Of a stretch of DNA of 64,000 bases, positions 18,104 through 28,400 are shown piece after piece. The notes beneath the pieces were generated by a model. That model was not told the origin of the DNA, ran no database searches, and was given only the letters and a program-made list of their open reading frames with translations. Position 1 is the first letter of the stretch, and each line of letters opens with the position of its first letter. Origin of the DNA: Galbibacter orientalis DSM 19592 (GTDB taxonomy: Bacteria > Bacteroidota > Bacteroidia > Flavobacteriales > Flavobacteriaceae); NCBI RefSeq assembly GCF_000260115.1, contig NZ_JH651379.1, positions 310,001-374,000 of the forward strand, given 5' to 3'. The translations under genes were made by a program, and so were the position numbers.

Positions 18104-18225
18104 TATATAAATTTTTAAAATATGTATTCTTTTTATTTGGTGTTTTATGCTTGCATACAACATAAATGCTGGAACGTAACATATAAAAAAGATAATAATT
18201 TTCAGTTAAACAATGGGTCTACTTT

Positions 18226-19134
18226 TTAAGTTTTATTTTTTAATCGTTTGTCAAACCATTCAATTACCATTTCATTTAACTCTTCTTTATATTCTGAGAA
18301 AAAGTGGTCTGTCTCAAATTTCCTTAATTCAAATTCATATCCGACTTCTTTTAATTTACTCGCAATCTTGTCTGCTTGTTCTGAGTTCACTCTTTTATCC
18401 TTTGTACCGCATAGAATCAGAAGACTACTGTTTTGGTTTAATTCGTCTGCCCAATAAACTACTGAACGCTTTTTTAATTCAGATTCTCGATTATACCAAT
18501 ATTCAGGAATACATTCGGCAAATACATTCGTTTCAATTTTTGGTCTAAACTTAATTATATCTAATAGGTCAGAAGGACCATTTCCTACAATAGCCGTTTT
18601 TATTTTGTCCGATTTCTGTAATGCTAAATAAGTCATCATTCCACCTCTAGACCAGCCGAACATTCCAATACAATTTGAGTCAGCTTTTTCAATTTCTTTT
18701 ACGGTTTTAATTAAATTCAACACATCGTTTATTTCCGCTCCTCCAAATTCGTCTTTTTCTCTATAATTACTACCAATTATTATGTAACCCTGTTCGGCTA
18801 ATTTAGATGTGTACATTATGAGTGTTGCAACTGTTAATTGAGCAAAATTCCGATTTCCTCCACGATTAAAAATCACAACGGGATATTTCCCTTCCTTCTT
18901 TGGCTCAATTAATAAACCTCTAACTTTAAGTCCATCGCTTTCGTATGTTATAAAGTAAAAATCCAATTTCTTTAAATGTTCAAAGTTTGAAGTCAATTCA
19001 TTGTCTTGAGAAATTTTGCTCCAAATTGGCGTATTTGAAATATCAACTAATTTTTTTGAGAGTAGCTTTCCGTTTTGAGCAAACCCAATACTAAAAAAAA
19101 GGAAGAAAAATATTGGTATTAAAAATCCGTTCAT
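18226..19134 (-). CDS. Secreted alpha/beta hydrolase (prolyl oligopeptidase-like)
   Basis: This 302-aa enzyme has an N-terminal signal peptide (FLIPIFFFLFFSIGFAQ). The catalytic triad is visible: Ser in FGWSRGGMM, Asp in CGTKDKRVN and His in FETDHFFSE. The PVVIFNRGGNRNF stretch supplies the oxyanion-hole strand. This belongs to the S9/dienelactone hydrolase-like esterases and peptidases. It is probably periplasmic. The specific substrate cannot be read from the sequence. Base composition is like its neighbours. Confidence 0.85.
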   Translation of the reverse strand: MNGFLIPIFFFLFFSIGFAQNGKLLSKKLVDISNTPIWSKISQDNELTSNFEHLKKLDFYFITYESDGLKVRGLLIEPKKEGKYPVVIFNRGGNRNFAQLTVATLIMYTSKLAEQGYIIIGSNYREKDEFGGAEINDVLNLIKTVKEIEKADSNCIGMFGWSRGGMMTYLALQKSDKIKTAIVGNGPSDLLDIIKFRPKIETNVFAECIPEYWYNRESELKKRSVVYWADELNQNSSLLILCGTKDKRVNSEQADKIASKLKEVGYEFELRKFETDHFFSEYKEELNEMVIEWFDKRLKNKT

Positions 19135-19174
19135 TGGTTGGGTTAAATTACAGGTAACAAAATCATTAAACTCT

Positions 19175-20968
19175 CTACGAAGGATTCACAGTATCACCTC
19201 GAAGTAATCGGTATTCTTTTCGGGCTTCTATAAAATAAATACTGTCTTGATGCTCAAAAATAATCCGTTCTAGTAACTTCTTGGCTTCTTCAGGTTTTGA
19301 AAGTTTATCTTTATAAATTGAAGCTAGTTTATACAAAGCATCGTCCATAAGAATGTCGGTTGGATAAAACTCAATTATTTTCTGATAATTATATGCTGCC
19401 TTTTCATATTCCTCATGCTTTTCAAACAACTCTGCTTGTTTCAATAAAGCTTCATCTTCAATAGGCTCTCCTTTATGCTCTTTTAATATAATCTCCAACA
19501 ATGCTATTGCCTTTTCATCATTGTTTTGATAGGCTAATAAATCGGCTTTAGCATATAACTTTAACGCTGTTTGTATAGAATCTTTAAGCTTATTATCGGA
19601 TATTAAAAGTTTTAATTCCAAAGCATCATTGGCTATTAATTGTGAGGTAGACGATTTTAAGACTTTCAATTGGGTTTCTGCCCACTCAAAATCTCCTTTA
19701 TAGAAACTCGTTTGCGCTACTTTAAATCGTGCTTGCTGACCCAAAACATCATTCTTTAATTCCTTCTGAACTTGGGAATAATAAATCAACGCCTGATTAA
19801 ATTTTTCGTCGTACACAAATACATCGGCAGTAGTCATTTTTATTTGTGCTTCAGCAAACTTATTTACAGGTAATTTTAAAGCATTTTTTAAAACTACAAT
19901 AGCCTCATCACTTCTATTATAATTAAAGGCTAAAAATTTAGCATATTCCAATTGTACTTCTAGCGTTTGCGGAGAAATGTCATAAGTATCTAGTAGCGTT
20001 TTAAATTCTTGCTCAATTGTATCATACTCTTTTTCCTTAGTATTTTTAAGCGAAATAGCAATTAACTTAAGCTTTGCAAAAATTAGTAATTGTTGATCTT
20101 GCGTTTGAGAAATTATGAATTCTAAAATTGATTGGGAGATTTCTATAGCATTATTCTCTAAAGCTATCTGTGTTAAATCTATTAACCCATTTAACGAAGG
20201 CTCGACAGAACGCTTATAAATTGCTTTTTCTTGCGCAAATGCGCTTTTATAATCCTGCTGCTGAATAAATAACCAACTCAACAATTCGTTCCAAAGTAAA
20301 TTCGGATTTGTTTGAGAGCGCTGTAAAAGTATTTTTTTAAACAGTATGTTATTTTCATCTTTAGCATCATCGCTAATAAATGCACCAAGGTTTCGCTTTA
20401 TATTTCCAATTAAATTTTCGCGTTCCAGCATTAGGTCTAGGTACATTTCGTACATATTTTCAATGTCTCCTTTTTCTCCGTAGATATAAGCCAAGTCGTA
20501 ATTAAAGTTAAGCTTCGGATTTAAAGTCATTCCCTTTTTATACGTTTTTATAGCATAGTCCAACAAGGATCTTTTTTTAAAAGCCCCACCAACGGCAAAA
20601 GAAAAATTAGGATTCTCATCAAGACTCTCAACAGCCTTATCAAAATAAACATCGGCTTTTTTTTCCTGATGCATTAATTGATAATTATAACCCGTTTCTA
20701 CAAAAAGTACAGGATAAATATTTTTGTCTTCTAACTTTTTCAACAAAATCTTCTCGGCATTTTCTAGCTGGTTTGCCTGCTGAAAAGAAGTCACCAAAGC
20801 CATAAAGTAGTTTCTATTATTTGGATTTTTATCGTAGAGCTTCTGGTAATAAACAATTGCTTTCTCAAAATCGCCTTTCTCAAAATACTGTTGCGCTATG
20901 GCTTCATTCTGGGCAGAAAGACCCAAAATTCCTATCAGAAAAAAAAATAGTACGAATAAAAATCTCAC
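19175..20968 (-). CDS. TPR-repeat protein with signal peptide
   Basis: This 597-aa protein starts with a signal peptide (FLFVLFFFLIGILGLSAQ) and then has TPR helices over most of its length. The clearest units are ENEAIAQQYFEKGDFEKAIVYYQKLY near the N-terminus and a C-terminal block with EKAAYNYQKIIEFYPTDI and KPEEAKKLLERII. TPR arrays bind partner proteins; in Bacteroidota such periplasmic or outer-membrane TPR proteins often work in gliding, secretion or envelope assembly. The partner is not known. Confidence 0.85.
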   Translation of the reverse strand: MRFLFVLFFFLIGILGLSAQNEAIAQQYFEKGDFEKAIVYYQKLYDKNPNNRNYFMALVTSFQQANQLENAEKILLKKLEDKNIYPVLFVETGYNYQLMHQEKKADVYFDKAVESLDENPNFSFAVGGAFKKRSLLDYAIKTYKKGMTLNPKLNFNYDLAYIYGEKGDIENMYEMYLDLMLERENLIGNIKRNLGAFISDDAKDENNILFKKILLQRSQTNPNLLWNELLSWLFIQQQDYKSAFAQEKAIYKRSVEPSLNGLIDLTQIALENNAIEISQSILEFIISQTQDQQLLIFAKLKLIAISLKNTKEKEYDTIEQEFKTLLDTYDISPQTLEVQLEYAKFLAFNYNRSDEAIVVLKNALKLPVNKFAEAQIKMTTADVFVYDEKFNQALIYYSQVQKELKNDVLGQQARFKVAQTSFYKGDFEWAETQLKVLKSSTSQLIANDALELKLLISDNKLKDSIQTALKLYAKADLLAYQNNDEKAIALLEIILKEHKGEPIEDEALLKQAELFEKHEEYEKAAYNYQKIIEFYPTDILMDDALYKLASIYKDKLSKPEEAKKLLERIIFEHQDSIYFIEARKEYRLLRGDTVNPS

Positions 20969-21571
20969 AGTTTTTTGAATATAGTTATTTCAATCTATTT
21001 ACTTCGTTATACCATAAATATAACACTTAGATTTCAAATATAATTTATTAATTCAGTAGTCTGTAGGTAAAAAATGTTATTCGTTAATTGTTAATAGTTA
21101 ATAGTTAATAGTTATTTGTTATTTGTTAATTGTTAATTGTTGTGAGTTATTATGCTTGTCTTCTATATTGACCTTTTTCAATCTTTCGGACTTCAGACAT
21201 CTGACTTCTTCCTTTTTCAATCCTTCAATCTTTCAACTAAGAAGGTGCAAAGATGTGTCAATTTGCTAATTTGAAGATTTGGAAATAAAAAAGGAGTCCG
21301 AAGTTGGGAGACAGTTGGTAAAAAAATATTATTCGTTATTCGTTAATAGTTATTTGTTAATAGTTAATTGTTGTGAGTTATTATGCTTGTCTTTTATATT
21401 GACCTTTTTCAATCTTTCGGACATCCGACATCCGACTTCCGACTTCTTCCTTTTTCAATCCTTCAATCCTTCAATCTTTCATTCTTTCAATCCTTCAATC
21501 CTTCAATCCTTCAATCTTTCCAACTGCCTTCTTAATTCTTTGTACTTCATACTATATACTTCATACTTCAA
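20969..21571. repeat. Repeat-rich intergenic region between TPR gene and serS
   Basis: No gene is seen in these ~600 bp. There are eight consecutive heptamers of the GTTAATA/GTTATTT/GTTAATT kind at 21083-21138 and five more at 21335-21369. Both runs are followed by the same ~50 bp (GTGAGTTATTATGCTTGTCTT ... TTTCAATCTTTCGGAC), showing a segmental duplication. Runs of CTTCAATC-like units fill 21440-21520. Confidence 0.8.
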
Positions 21572-22840
21572 TTAAGAAATCATATCAAAACCAGTATAAG
21601 GAACAAGCACTTCTGGGATTTTAATTCCTTCAGGAGTTTGGTAATTTTCTAATATCCCTGCTAAAACTCTTGGTAATGCTAAAGAACTTCCGTTTAAGGT
21701 ATGTGCTAAAACACTTTTACCATTCTCATCTTTAAAACGAAGTTTTAAGCGGTTTGCCTGATACGTTTCAAAGTTAGAAACCGAACTAATTTCCAACCAA
21801 CGCTCTTGAGCTGTAGAATACACTTCAAAATCAAAAGTAAGCGCAGAAGTAAACCCTAGATCGCCACCACAAAGTCTTAAAATTCTGTATGGAAGTTTTA
21901 ATTCTCTCAAAATACCTTGAATATGCGCTACCATTCCATCAAGTGCTTTGTAAGAATTATCTGGATGTTCCACCCTTACAATTTCTACTTTATCAAATTG
22001 ATGTAGTCTGTTTAATCCTCTTACATGAGCCCCATAACTTCCTGCTTCCCTTCTAAAACATGGGGTATAACCAGTTATACAAATAGGCAAATCGTTTTCA
22101 GAAACTATTTCATCTCTAAAAATATTAGTTACAGGCACCTCAGCGGTAGGAATTAAATACAAATCGTCTGCCCCAATATGGTACATCTGCCCTTCTTTAT
22201 CTGGCAACTGCCCAGTTCCATAACCAGACGCTTCATTTACCAAATGTGGCACTTGGTATTCGGTATATCCAGCAGCGGTATTTTTATCTAAAAAGTAAGC
22301 TATTAAAGCACGTTGTAAACGTGCGCCTTTTCCTTTATATACAGGAAAACCAGCTCCAGTAATTTTTGCTCCCAAATCAAAATCGATGATGTCGTATTTT
22401 TTAGCAAGTTCCCAATGTGGTAATGCATCCCCAGCCAATTTAGGCACTTCTCCTTCTTTAAGAACCTCTTCATTATCATCTTCAGAATTTCCTGCTGGAA
22501 CCGAAGGATGCGGAATATTAGGAATTTTATACAGCAAATTGGTTAACGCATCCGATTTTTCATTTAACTGTTCGCTAAGTGTTTTTGACGTTTCCTTTAA
22601 CGTTCCTGTTTGCGCTTTTAATTCATTTGCTTTTTCTACATCGCCGCTTTTAAAATATCCACCTATTTCTTTGGACAATTTATTAGACTCGGCCAATGTG
22701 TTATCTAATTGCGCCTGAAGTGCTCTACGCTCTTCATCCAAGGAAATTACTTCTTCAATAATTGAAGCCGCTACATTTCTTACTTGTAGTTGCTTAATTA
22801 CCTCCTCCTTGTTGTCTCTAATAAACTGTACTTGAAGCAT
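21572..22840 (-). CDS. serS: Seryl-tRNA synthetase
   Basis: This class II aminoacyl-tRNA synthetase charges tRNA-Ser. The 422-aa protein has an N-terminal coiled-coil arm (about 30-105, rich in Leu, Glu and Lys) that grips the long variable arm of tRNA-Ser, then the catalytic core. Motif 2 is seen in FRREAGSYGAHVRGLNRLHQF and motif 3 in NGSSLALPRVLAGILENYQ. Length and order are normal. Because SerRS does not read the anticodon, it is relevant to the odd tRNA at 36617-36705. Confidence 0.97.
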   Translation of the reverse strand: MLQVQFIRDNKEEVIKQLQVRNVAASIIEEVISLDEERRALQAQLDNTLAESNKLSKEIGGYFKSGDVEKANELKAQTGTLKETSKTLSEQLNEKSDALTNLLYKIPNIPHPSVPAGNSEDDNEEVLKEGEVPKLAGDALPHWELAKKYDIIDFDLGAKITGAGFPVYKGKGARLQRALIAYFLDKNTAAGYTEYQVPHLVNEASGYGTGQLPDKEGQMYHIGADDLYLIPTAEVPVTNIFRDEIVSENDLPICITGYTPCFRREAGSYGAHVRGLNRLHQFDKVEIVRVEHPDNSYKALDGMVAHIQGILRELKLPYRILRLCGGDLGFTSALTFDFEVYSTAQERWLEISSVSNFETYQANRLKLRFKDENGKSVLAHTLNGSSLALPRVLAGILENYQTPEGIKIPEVLVPYTGFDMIS

Positions 22841-23022
22841 GATTATACTTATTTAATTTATAAAATGAATGTTTTCTTTCAATCTTGCTCTTTTTAGGCA
22901 AAATCAAGTCACAAATTTAAACGTTTACGGGCGATTAAGAAATGTATTTCTCTTTTTTTATAATGAAGTTAAAATAAACTATTGGCGAGGAATACATGAA
23001 AAATTAAAACTTAATTTATTAC

Positions 23023-24342
23023 TTATTTTGGATGGTATGGATAGATCCATTCTTCATGCTTAAAATAATGCCAAGGCTCCTTAGCAAGATCTACCTCTGG
23101 CTTTACAAATGCCTCATATTCACTTCCATTCACACTTACTTTACTAGCGGTGGCATAAACGCTTATTTCTTCTCCTTTTTCTTGATATTCCTTTTTTAAA
23201 TACTGTGCAAATTGCCAAATCACATCTGGTTTAGTTGCTACAATTTTTTGTTGCTTACGCGACAAATAATCTCTTAAGTTTACAAAATGTGTTTTTCCAG
23301 TGGTATGATTTACCAATTTAAAAGTTATAATCCCCGACTTTCCTCTAAGCATCATTCGCCAACTTAATCTATGTCCTTCTTCAGTCCAAAGAACATTATC
23401 TTTTATAACCCAATGGCGAAGCGGCAAAAGTATTTGAACTATAAAATAGATACTTCCAAAAAAAAGAAGCGCATTTTTATAATTAGGAATTTCAATTTCA
23501 TTTGCGGTGTATAACTCTTTTTTCTTCAGAAATAAATCTCTTATTGTTTTAGGTTCAAAAAAGAACAAACTAAAAGCTAGCGACATATATGGAAAGATTC
23601 CTATTTGAAACACGAAAGAATTAAATAAATGAAAGAAAATAGAAGCAAAAAAAGCCCATTTTCGGGTTCTCTTAATTAATAATAATGGCACAATTAATAA
23701 ATCGAATAAAATACCTGTATAGGTAATAAAAAAATGTACCCACCGCTCTTGGAGTAAACCCCCAATTAAAAAGTAATCTGCTTTAGATTGCATTAGCATT
23801 TTTGCTACGGAAAGGTCTAACCAGTCTGGATATAATTTTGCAATGGAAGCATAGGTATAAACAATCCATACTTGCAAAATAATAAGCCACTTACACCATT
23901 GAGGCATGGATATTTTTTTAAATGAAGGTTTTTTTAAAGCATCCAAAGAAAAATACCTACTTGCAGGCACTAACAACATTAACAAACACAAAAGTAGGAG
24001 TAAGTAATAGTGATTATTATAGGAGTTTTTTTGCATAAAATACACTCCAGCCCACATAATGGTAAATCCGGCCATACTAAACCTATATTTATAACCTAGC
24101 ATAACCAATAATCCAAAAAGCCCCATAAGCGCAAAATAGAAATACATTCCGTTGCCAGGTAATGGCTGCAAAAAATCTAATCCGATAAAATTAAAAGTAA
24201 ATTTCGGGTTGATTAAAGCACGTTTTACCCACCCAGTAAAAATAGCTCCAAAAGCCTCAGCGGCTATTAGAAACCCAAAAATAACCCTAAATACGGTTAA
24301 GGAAGCATTATCTATGCTAGTAAATAAAAATTTATTGAGCAT
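23023..24342 (-). CDS. HTTM-domain membrane protein (vitamin K-dependent carboxylase-like)
   Basis: This ~439-aa polytopic membrane protein has about seven to eight hydrophobic segments in its first 310 residues and a soluble C-terminal domain. The HTTM pattern is seen in TVFRVIFGFLIAAEAF at the start, then YYLLLLLCLLMLLVPA and IILQVWIVYTYASIAKLYPDW. HTTM proteins share a fold with gamma-glutamyl carboxylase but bacterial roles are largely unknown. Its start overlaps the end of ribF by about 10 nt, so the two are probably one transcript. A start 4 codons upstream is also possible. Confidence 0.82.
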   Translation of the reverse strand: MLNKFLFTSIDNASLTVFRVIFGFLIAAEAFGAIFTGWVKRALINPKFTFNFIGLDFLQPLPGNGMYFYFALMGLFGLLVMLGYKYRFSMAGFTIMWAGVYFMQKNSYNNHYYLLLLLCLLMLLVPASRYFSLDALKKPSFKKISMPQWCKWLIILQVWIVYTYASIAKLYPDWLDLSVAKMLMQSKADYFLIGGLLQERWVHFFITYTGILFDLLIVPLLLIKRTRKWAFFASIFFHLFNSFVFQIGIFPYMSLAFSLFFFEPKTIRDLFLKKKELYTANEIEIPNYKNALLFFGSIYFIVQILLPLRHWVIKDNVLWTEEGHRLSWRMMLRGKSGIITFKLVNHTTGKTHFVNLRDYLSRKQQKIVATKPDVIWQFAQYLKKEYQEKGEEISVYATASKVSVNGSEYEAFVKPEVDLAKEPWHYFKHEEWIYPYHPK

Positions 24343-25270
24343 GATAATTAGCAATAAAAGCTAACGTAGCTTCTTTATCTTTTATAAGTTGCTTTTTAAG
24401 ATCTTCAATAGAATCAAATCGTTTTTCATCTCGCAATCTCTCCAATAATTCAACTCTAATTTCTTTATCATAAAGATCCTCATCAAAATCTAAAAAATGG
24501 ACTTCAATAGTTTTCTTTTCGCCATTTACAGTTGGATTATACCCAATATTCATCATCCCATAAATAGTTTTGTTGTTGTATTCACTTTTTACAACATACA
24601 CCCCAATTTTAGGAATAAGCTTATATTCTTCTTTGATATGAATATTAGCTGTTGGAAAATCTATTTGCTTTCCAAGTCCTTTTCCTTTAGTAATAATTCC
24701 TGTTAACATATAGGAATATCCTAGAAAAGTATTTGCTGTTTTTATATTCCCTTCTTCAAGCGCAACTCTAATTTTTGTAGAACTCACCGAAACCTCATTT
24801 ACCTCTTCTACAGAAATCTGCTCTACATCAAATTTGTACTTTTCTCCAAACTTTATAAGGTCGCCTATGGTTGCAGTTCTATTTCTTCCGAAACGATGAT
24901 CATAACCTATAATCACTTTTTTTGCATTGATACTCTCTACAAGCACCTCTTTTACATACTCTTCTGCGGTAAGTCGAGAAAACTCTTTTGTAAAAGGGTG
25001 AATAATTAATTGATCTAAACCTGTTTCTTTTAGAATTGAAATTTTCTCTTCTAAAGTATTAAGTAACTTCAAATCTGATGCCTGCTGAAGCACCATTCTA
25101 GGATGTGGAAAGAAAGTTAAAATAGTCGATTTTAAATCGTTTGCAGTTGCATTTGCTACAATTTTATCAATAATTTTTTTGTGCCCAACATGAACTCCAT
25201 CAAAGGTACCTACAGTTACTACTGTATAGTAATTCTCTTCTTTATCAAAAAGATTACGCTTTATAATCAC
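24332..25270 (-). CDS. ribF: Bifunctional riboflavin kinase / FAD synthetase
   Basis: RibF converts riboflavin to FMN and then FAD. The N-terminal nucleotidyltransferase domain has VGTFDGVHVGHKKII and a GYDHRFGRNR motif; the C-terminal kinase domain has TGIITKGKGLGKQIDFPTAN, where PTAN binds Mg-ATP. The 312-aa length is normal. The gene is first in a two-gene unit with the HTTM protein, whose start overlaps the ribF end. Confidence 0.95.
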   Translation of the reverse strand: MIIKRNLFDKEENYYTVVTVGTFDGVHVGHKKIIDKIVANATANDLKSTILTFFPHPRMVLQQASDLKLLNTLEEKISILKETGLDQLIIHPFTKEFSRLTAEEYVKEVLVESINAKKVIIGYDHRFGRNRTATIGDLIKFGEKYKFDVEQISVEEVNEVSVSSTKIRVALEEGNIKTANTFLGYSYMLTGIITKGKGLGKQIDFPTANIHIKEEYKLIPKIGVYVVKSEYNNKTIYGMMNIGYNPTVNGEKKTIEVHFLDFDEDLYDKEIRVELLERLRDEKRFDSIEDLKKQLIKDKEATLAFIANYHAQ

Positions 25271-25414
25271 TTAAAAGCATTTAAATTAAACATCATCAAC
25301 CACAAAATAACGAATTTAAAAGTGAATATTTAATTAAATTAAAAAAGGTATTTATTAATTTTTTAAAAATTGAAGCGTAAAAATGATTATTTTTATCACT
25401 ATACTTTTCAATAC

Positions 25415-28400
25415 ATGAGAAAAATTACTCACTTTTTTATCCTTTTTAGTATATTAACAAGCTATGTATCAGTTTTTTCACAAAACAATTCTACATGGTC
25501 TTCTGTTACTATGCAACAGAGAAATATTTCCATCAGTAAAGAAAAGAATATTCCTAGTTTTAAGCTTAACATCCAAAACCTAGCTTCTCAATTAAAAAAT
25601 GCGCCTAAAAAAAGTAATCAATTTTTAAATAAAACTGCAGGAGTAATAGTTGATTTTCCTTCGGGAAAAGATTCATTTACAAGCTATAGAATTACAGAAA
25701 ACAATGTGCTTTCCGATAAATTAGCAGAAAAGTACCCTACTATAAAATCATATCTAGGTGTATCTGTAAAAAATCCTCTTGAAAAAATATACTTTTCTAT
25801 GGACGAAACAAGCTTCCATGGAATGATTCGGAACCATAAAAAAACATATTATATTAACCCTTCCGAAGAAAAAAATGACCTCTATTATTTTGTAGAAAAA
25901 ACTGCTGTTAAAGCTTTTGGCTTTGAATGCAAAGTAGAAGGAGCGCTAAAAACAAGTACTTCAAAAAAAGACACACAATACAGTCTTAAACCAGTAGACG
26001 ATAGTCAGCTTAGAACCTATAGACTTGCACTTGCTTGTACCGCAGAATATGCTAAATTTCATACCGACAGAGCTGGAGTAACAAACGGAACAGAAGCACA
26101 AAAAAAAGCGGCTGTACTTTCCGCCATGAATACCTCGGTAACAAGAATAAATAGCATTTATGAAAACGATTTGGCAATTAACTTACAATTAATTGACAAT
26201 AACGATGCGCTTATTTTTTTAGATGCTGCAACCGATGGCCTTACCAATGGCGACGGACAAGCGCTAATTGATGAAATCCAAGATGTAATAGATTTAAAAG
26301 TTGGTTTTGCAAATTATGATATTGGACATGTTTTTAGCACAAGTCCAGGTGGTGGCGATGGAATTGCCCAACTGGCTTCTGTTTGCACCACTAATAAAGC
26401 CAGAGGAGTTACTGGTTATGTAAGTCCTGTAGGAGATGCTTATGATGTAGATTTTGTTGCCCATGAAATTGGTCACCAATTTGGAGCCACTCATACTTTT
26501 AATAATTCGTGTAATTCAAATAGAAGCGGCGCTACTTCTGTAGAACCTGGAAGCGGATCTACAATTATGGCATACGCAGGAATCTGTCCAAGTAATGTAC
26601 AAGGAAATAGTGATGCTTATTTTCATGCAATAAGTATTTCTCAAATTTGGGATAATATTACGCAAGGTACTGGAACCTGTGCAACCACCACTCCTATTAA
26701 CAATACAGCACCAGTTATCTCCCTTCTAACTAACTATACAATTCCAGCAGGAACTCCTTTTGTATTAGACGCTGCAGTAACAGATGGAGATAACGATGTT
26801 TTAACCTATTCTTGGGAGCAACAAAATAATGAAATTTCTGTACAGCCTCCTCTGGCAGATGCAGATGAAGGTCCATCTTTTAGATCGCTCCCACCCTCCT
26901 TATCTTCTAAAAGGTATTTCCCAGAAGAAAGTGCCCTTTTAAACAATAATTTAGCAGCAACTTGGGAGGTTATTCCTACGGTTTCTAGAACGCTAAATTT
27001 TTCGCTTTTAGTAAGAGATAACAACACTAATGGAGGACAAACAGCAAGGAGCGACCTCTCTGTTTCCACAGTAAAAACAAGCACTCCTTTTGCAGTAACT
27101 TCTCAAACAACTCCAGAAACTTTACAAGGAGGTTCTGTTTATAAAGTTACTTGGAATGTTGGAGAAACTAATAAAATTCCTATCAGCACAAGCTTTGTAG
27201 ACATTTATCTCATTCTTAATAACGATTTTGAAAATCCAATTCCACTATCCGAAAACACCAAAAACGACGGAGTTAAGCAGGTGGTAATTCCTGGTGATAT
27301 TACTACCTCCAATGCCCGTATTATGGTAAAGGCTTCAAATAATATATATTTTGCGCTAAATGAAGCCACCTTAAGTATAGAGGCTTCCAATTATGCGCTT
27401 ATTTTTGAAACCTTAGAATACAATATATGCAAACCAAATAGCTTATCCATTCCATTTACCTATAATAGTTATGGAACTTTTGCTGAAACTGTAACATTTT
27501 CAGCAACAAATCTTCCTACTGGATTAACAGTTAATTTTAATGAAACAGAAACTTCTGTAAATGGCACCTTAATTGAAGCGACTATAACAAATACTGATAA
27601 TTTAGTTGTAGGAATAAACGACTTTACAATTGTAGCTACTGCTGAAAGTGGAGAAACAAAAGAATATCCAGTAGAACTATCTGTTTTTGAAGACTCATAT
27701 GATGCCATAAATTTAATTGCTCCAGTAAATCAAGCCACAGAAATTCCACTCCAAACAGTTTTAAGTTGGGATGAGTACTCTAACGCTAATAGTTACAATC
27801 TTCAAGTCTCTAAAACTTCAGATTTTAGCTCCATAATTGTGTCTGAAACGTTAACCGCAACACAATATCAGCCTACAAACTTAGAAGAAACCACCACGTA
27901 TTATTGGCGCATAAAACCAATAAACGCCTGTGGCGAAGGTAGCTTTGGCGCTGCGTTCTCTTTTTCAACTGTAAATATATCATGTGGAGATTACACCAAC
28001 AACTCAACATATTACATCTCTAATTCAGGATCCTCCACAACAGTCTCAAATCTTAATATTGTAGATAATGGTATTTTAAACGACATTACTGTTACCTTAG
28101 ATATTTCCCATACATGGCTAGAAGATCTAACCATTAGTTTAATTTCTCCTTCTGGAACTGTTATTACACTACTCTCTCAACAATGTGGAGAGAGAGATAA
28201 CATAGCGGCTTCTTTTAACGACTCTGGGAGTATTGTAACATGCTCAGCCTCTGTCCCTACATTATCTGGAACTATAAAACCACAACAACAATTACAAGCC
28301 TTAAACGGAGAGCCCATAAAAGGAATTTGGAAGTTAAAAGTAGACGATGCTAATGATGAAGATGGAGGAAGTATTAATTCCTTTAAAATTGATCTTTGTA

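Noticed and set aside
17457-21520. CRISPR or satellite array from short tandem repeats
   Set aside because: Units are 7-8 bp with no spacers; they are simple tandem repeats.
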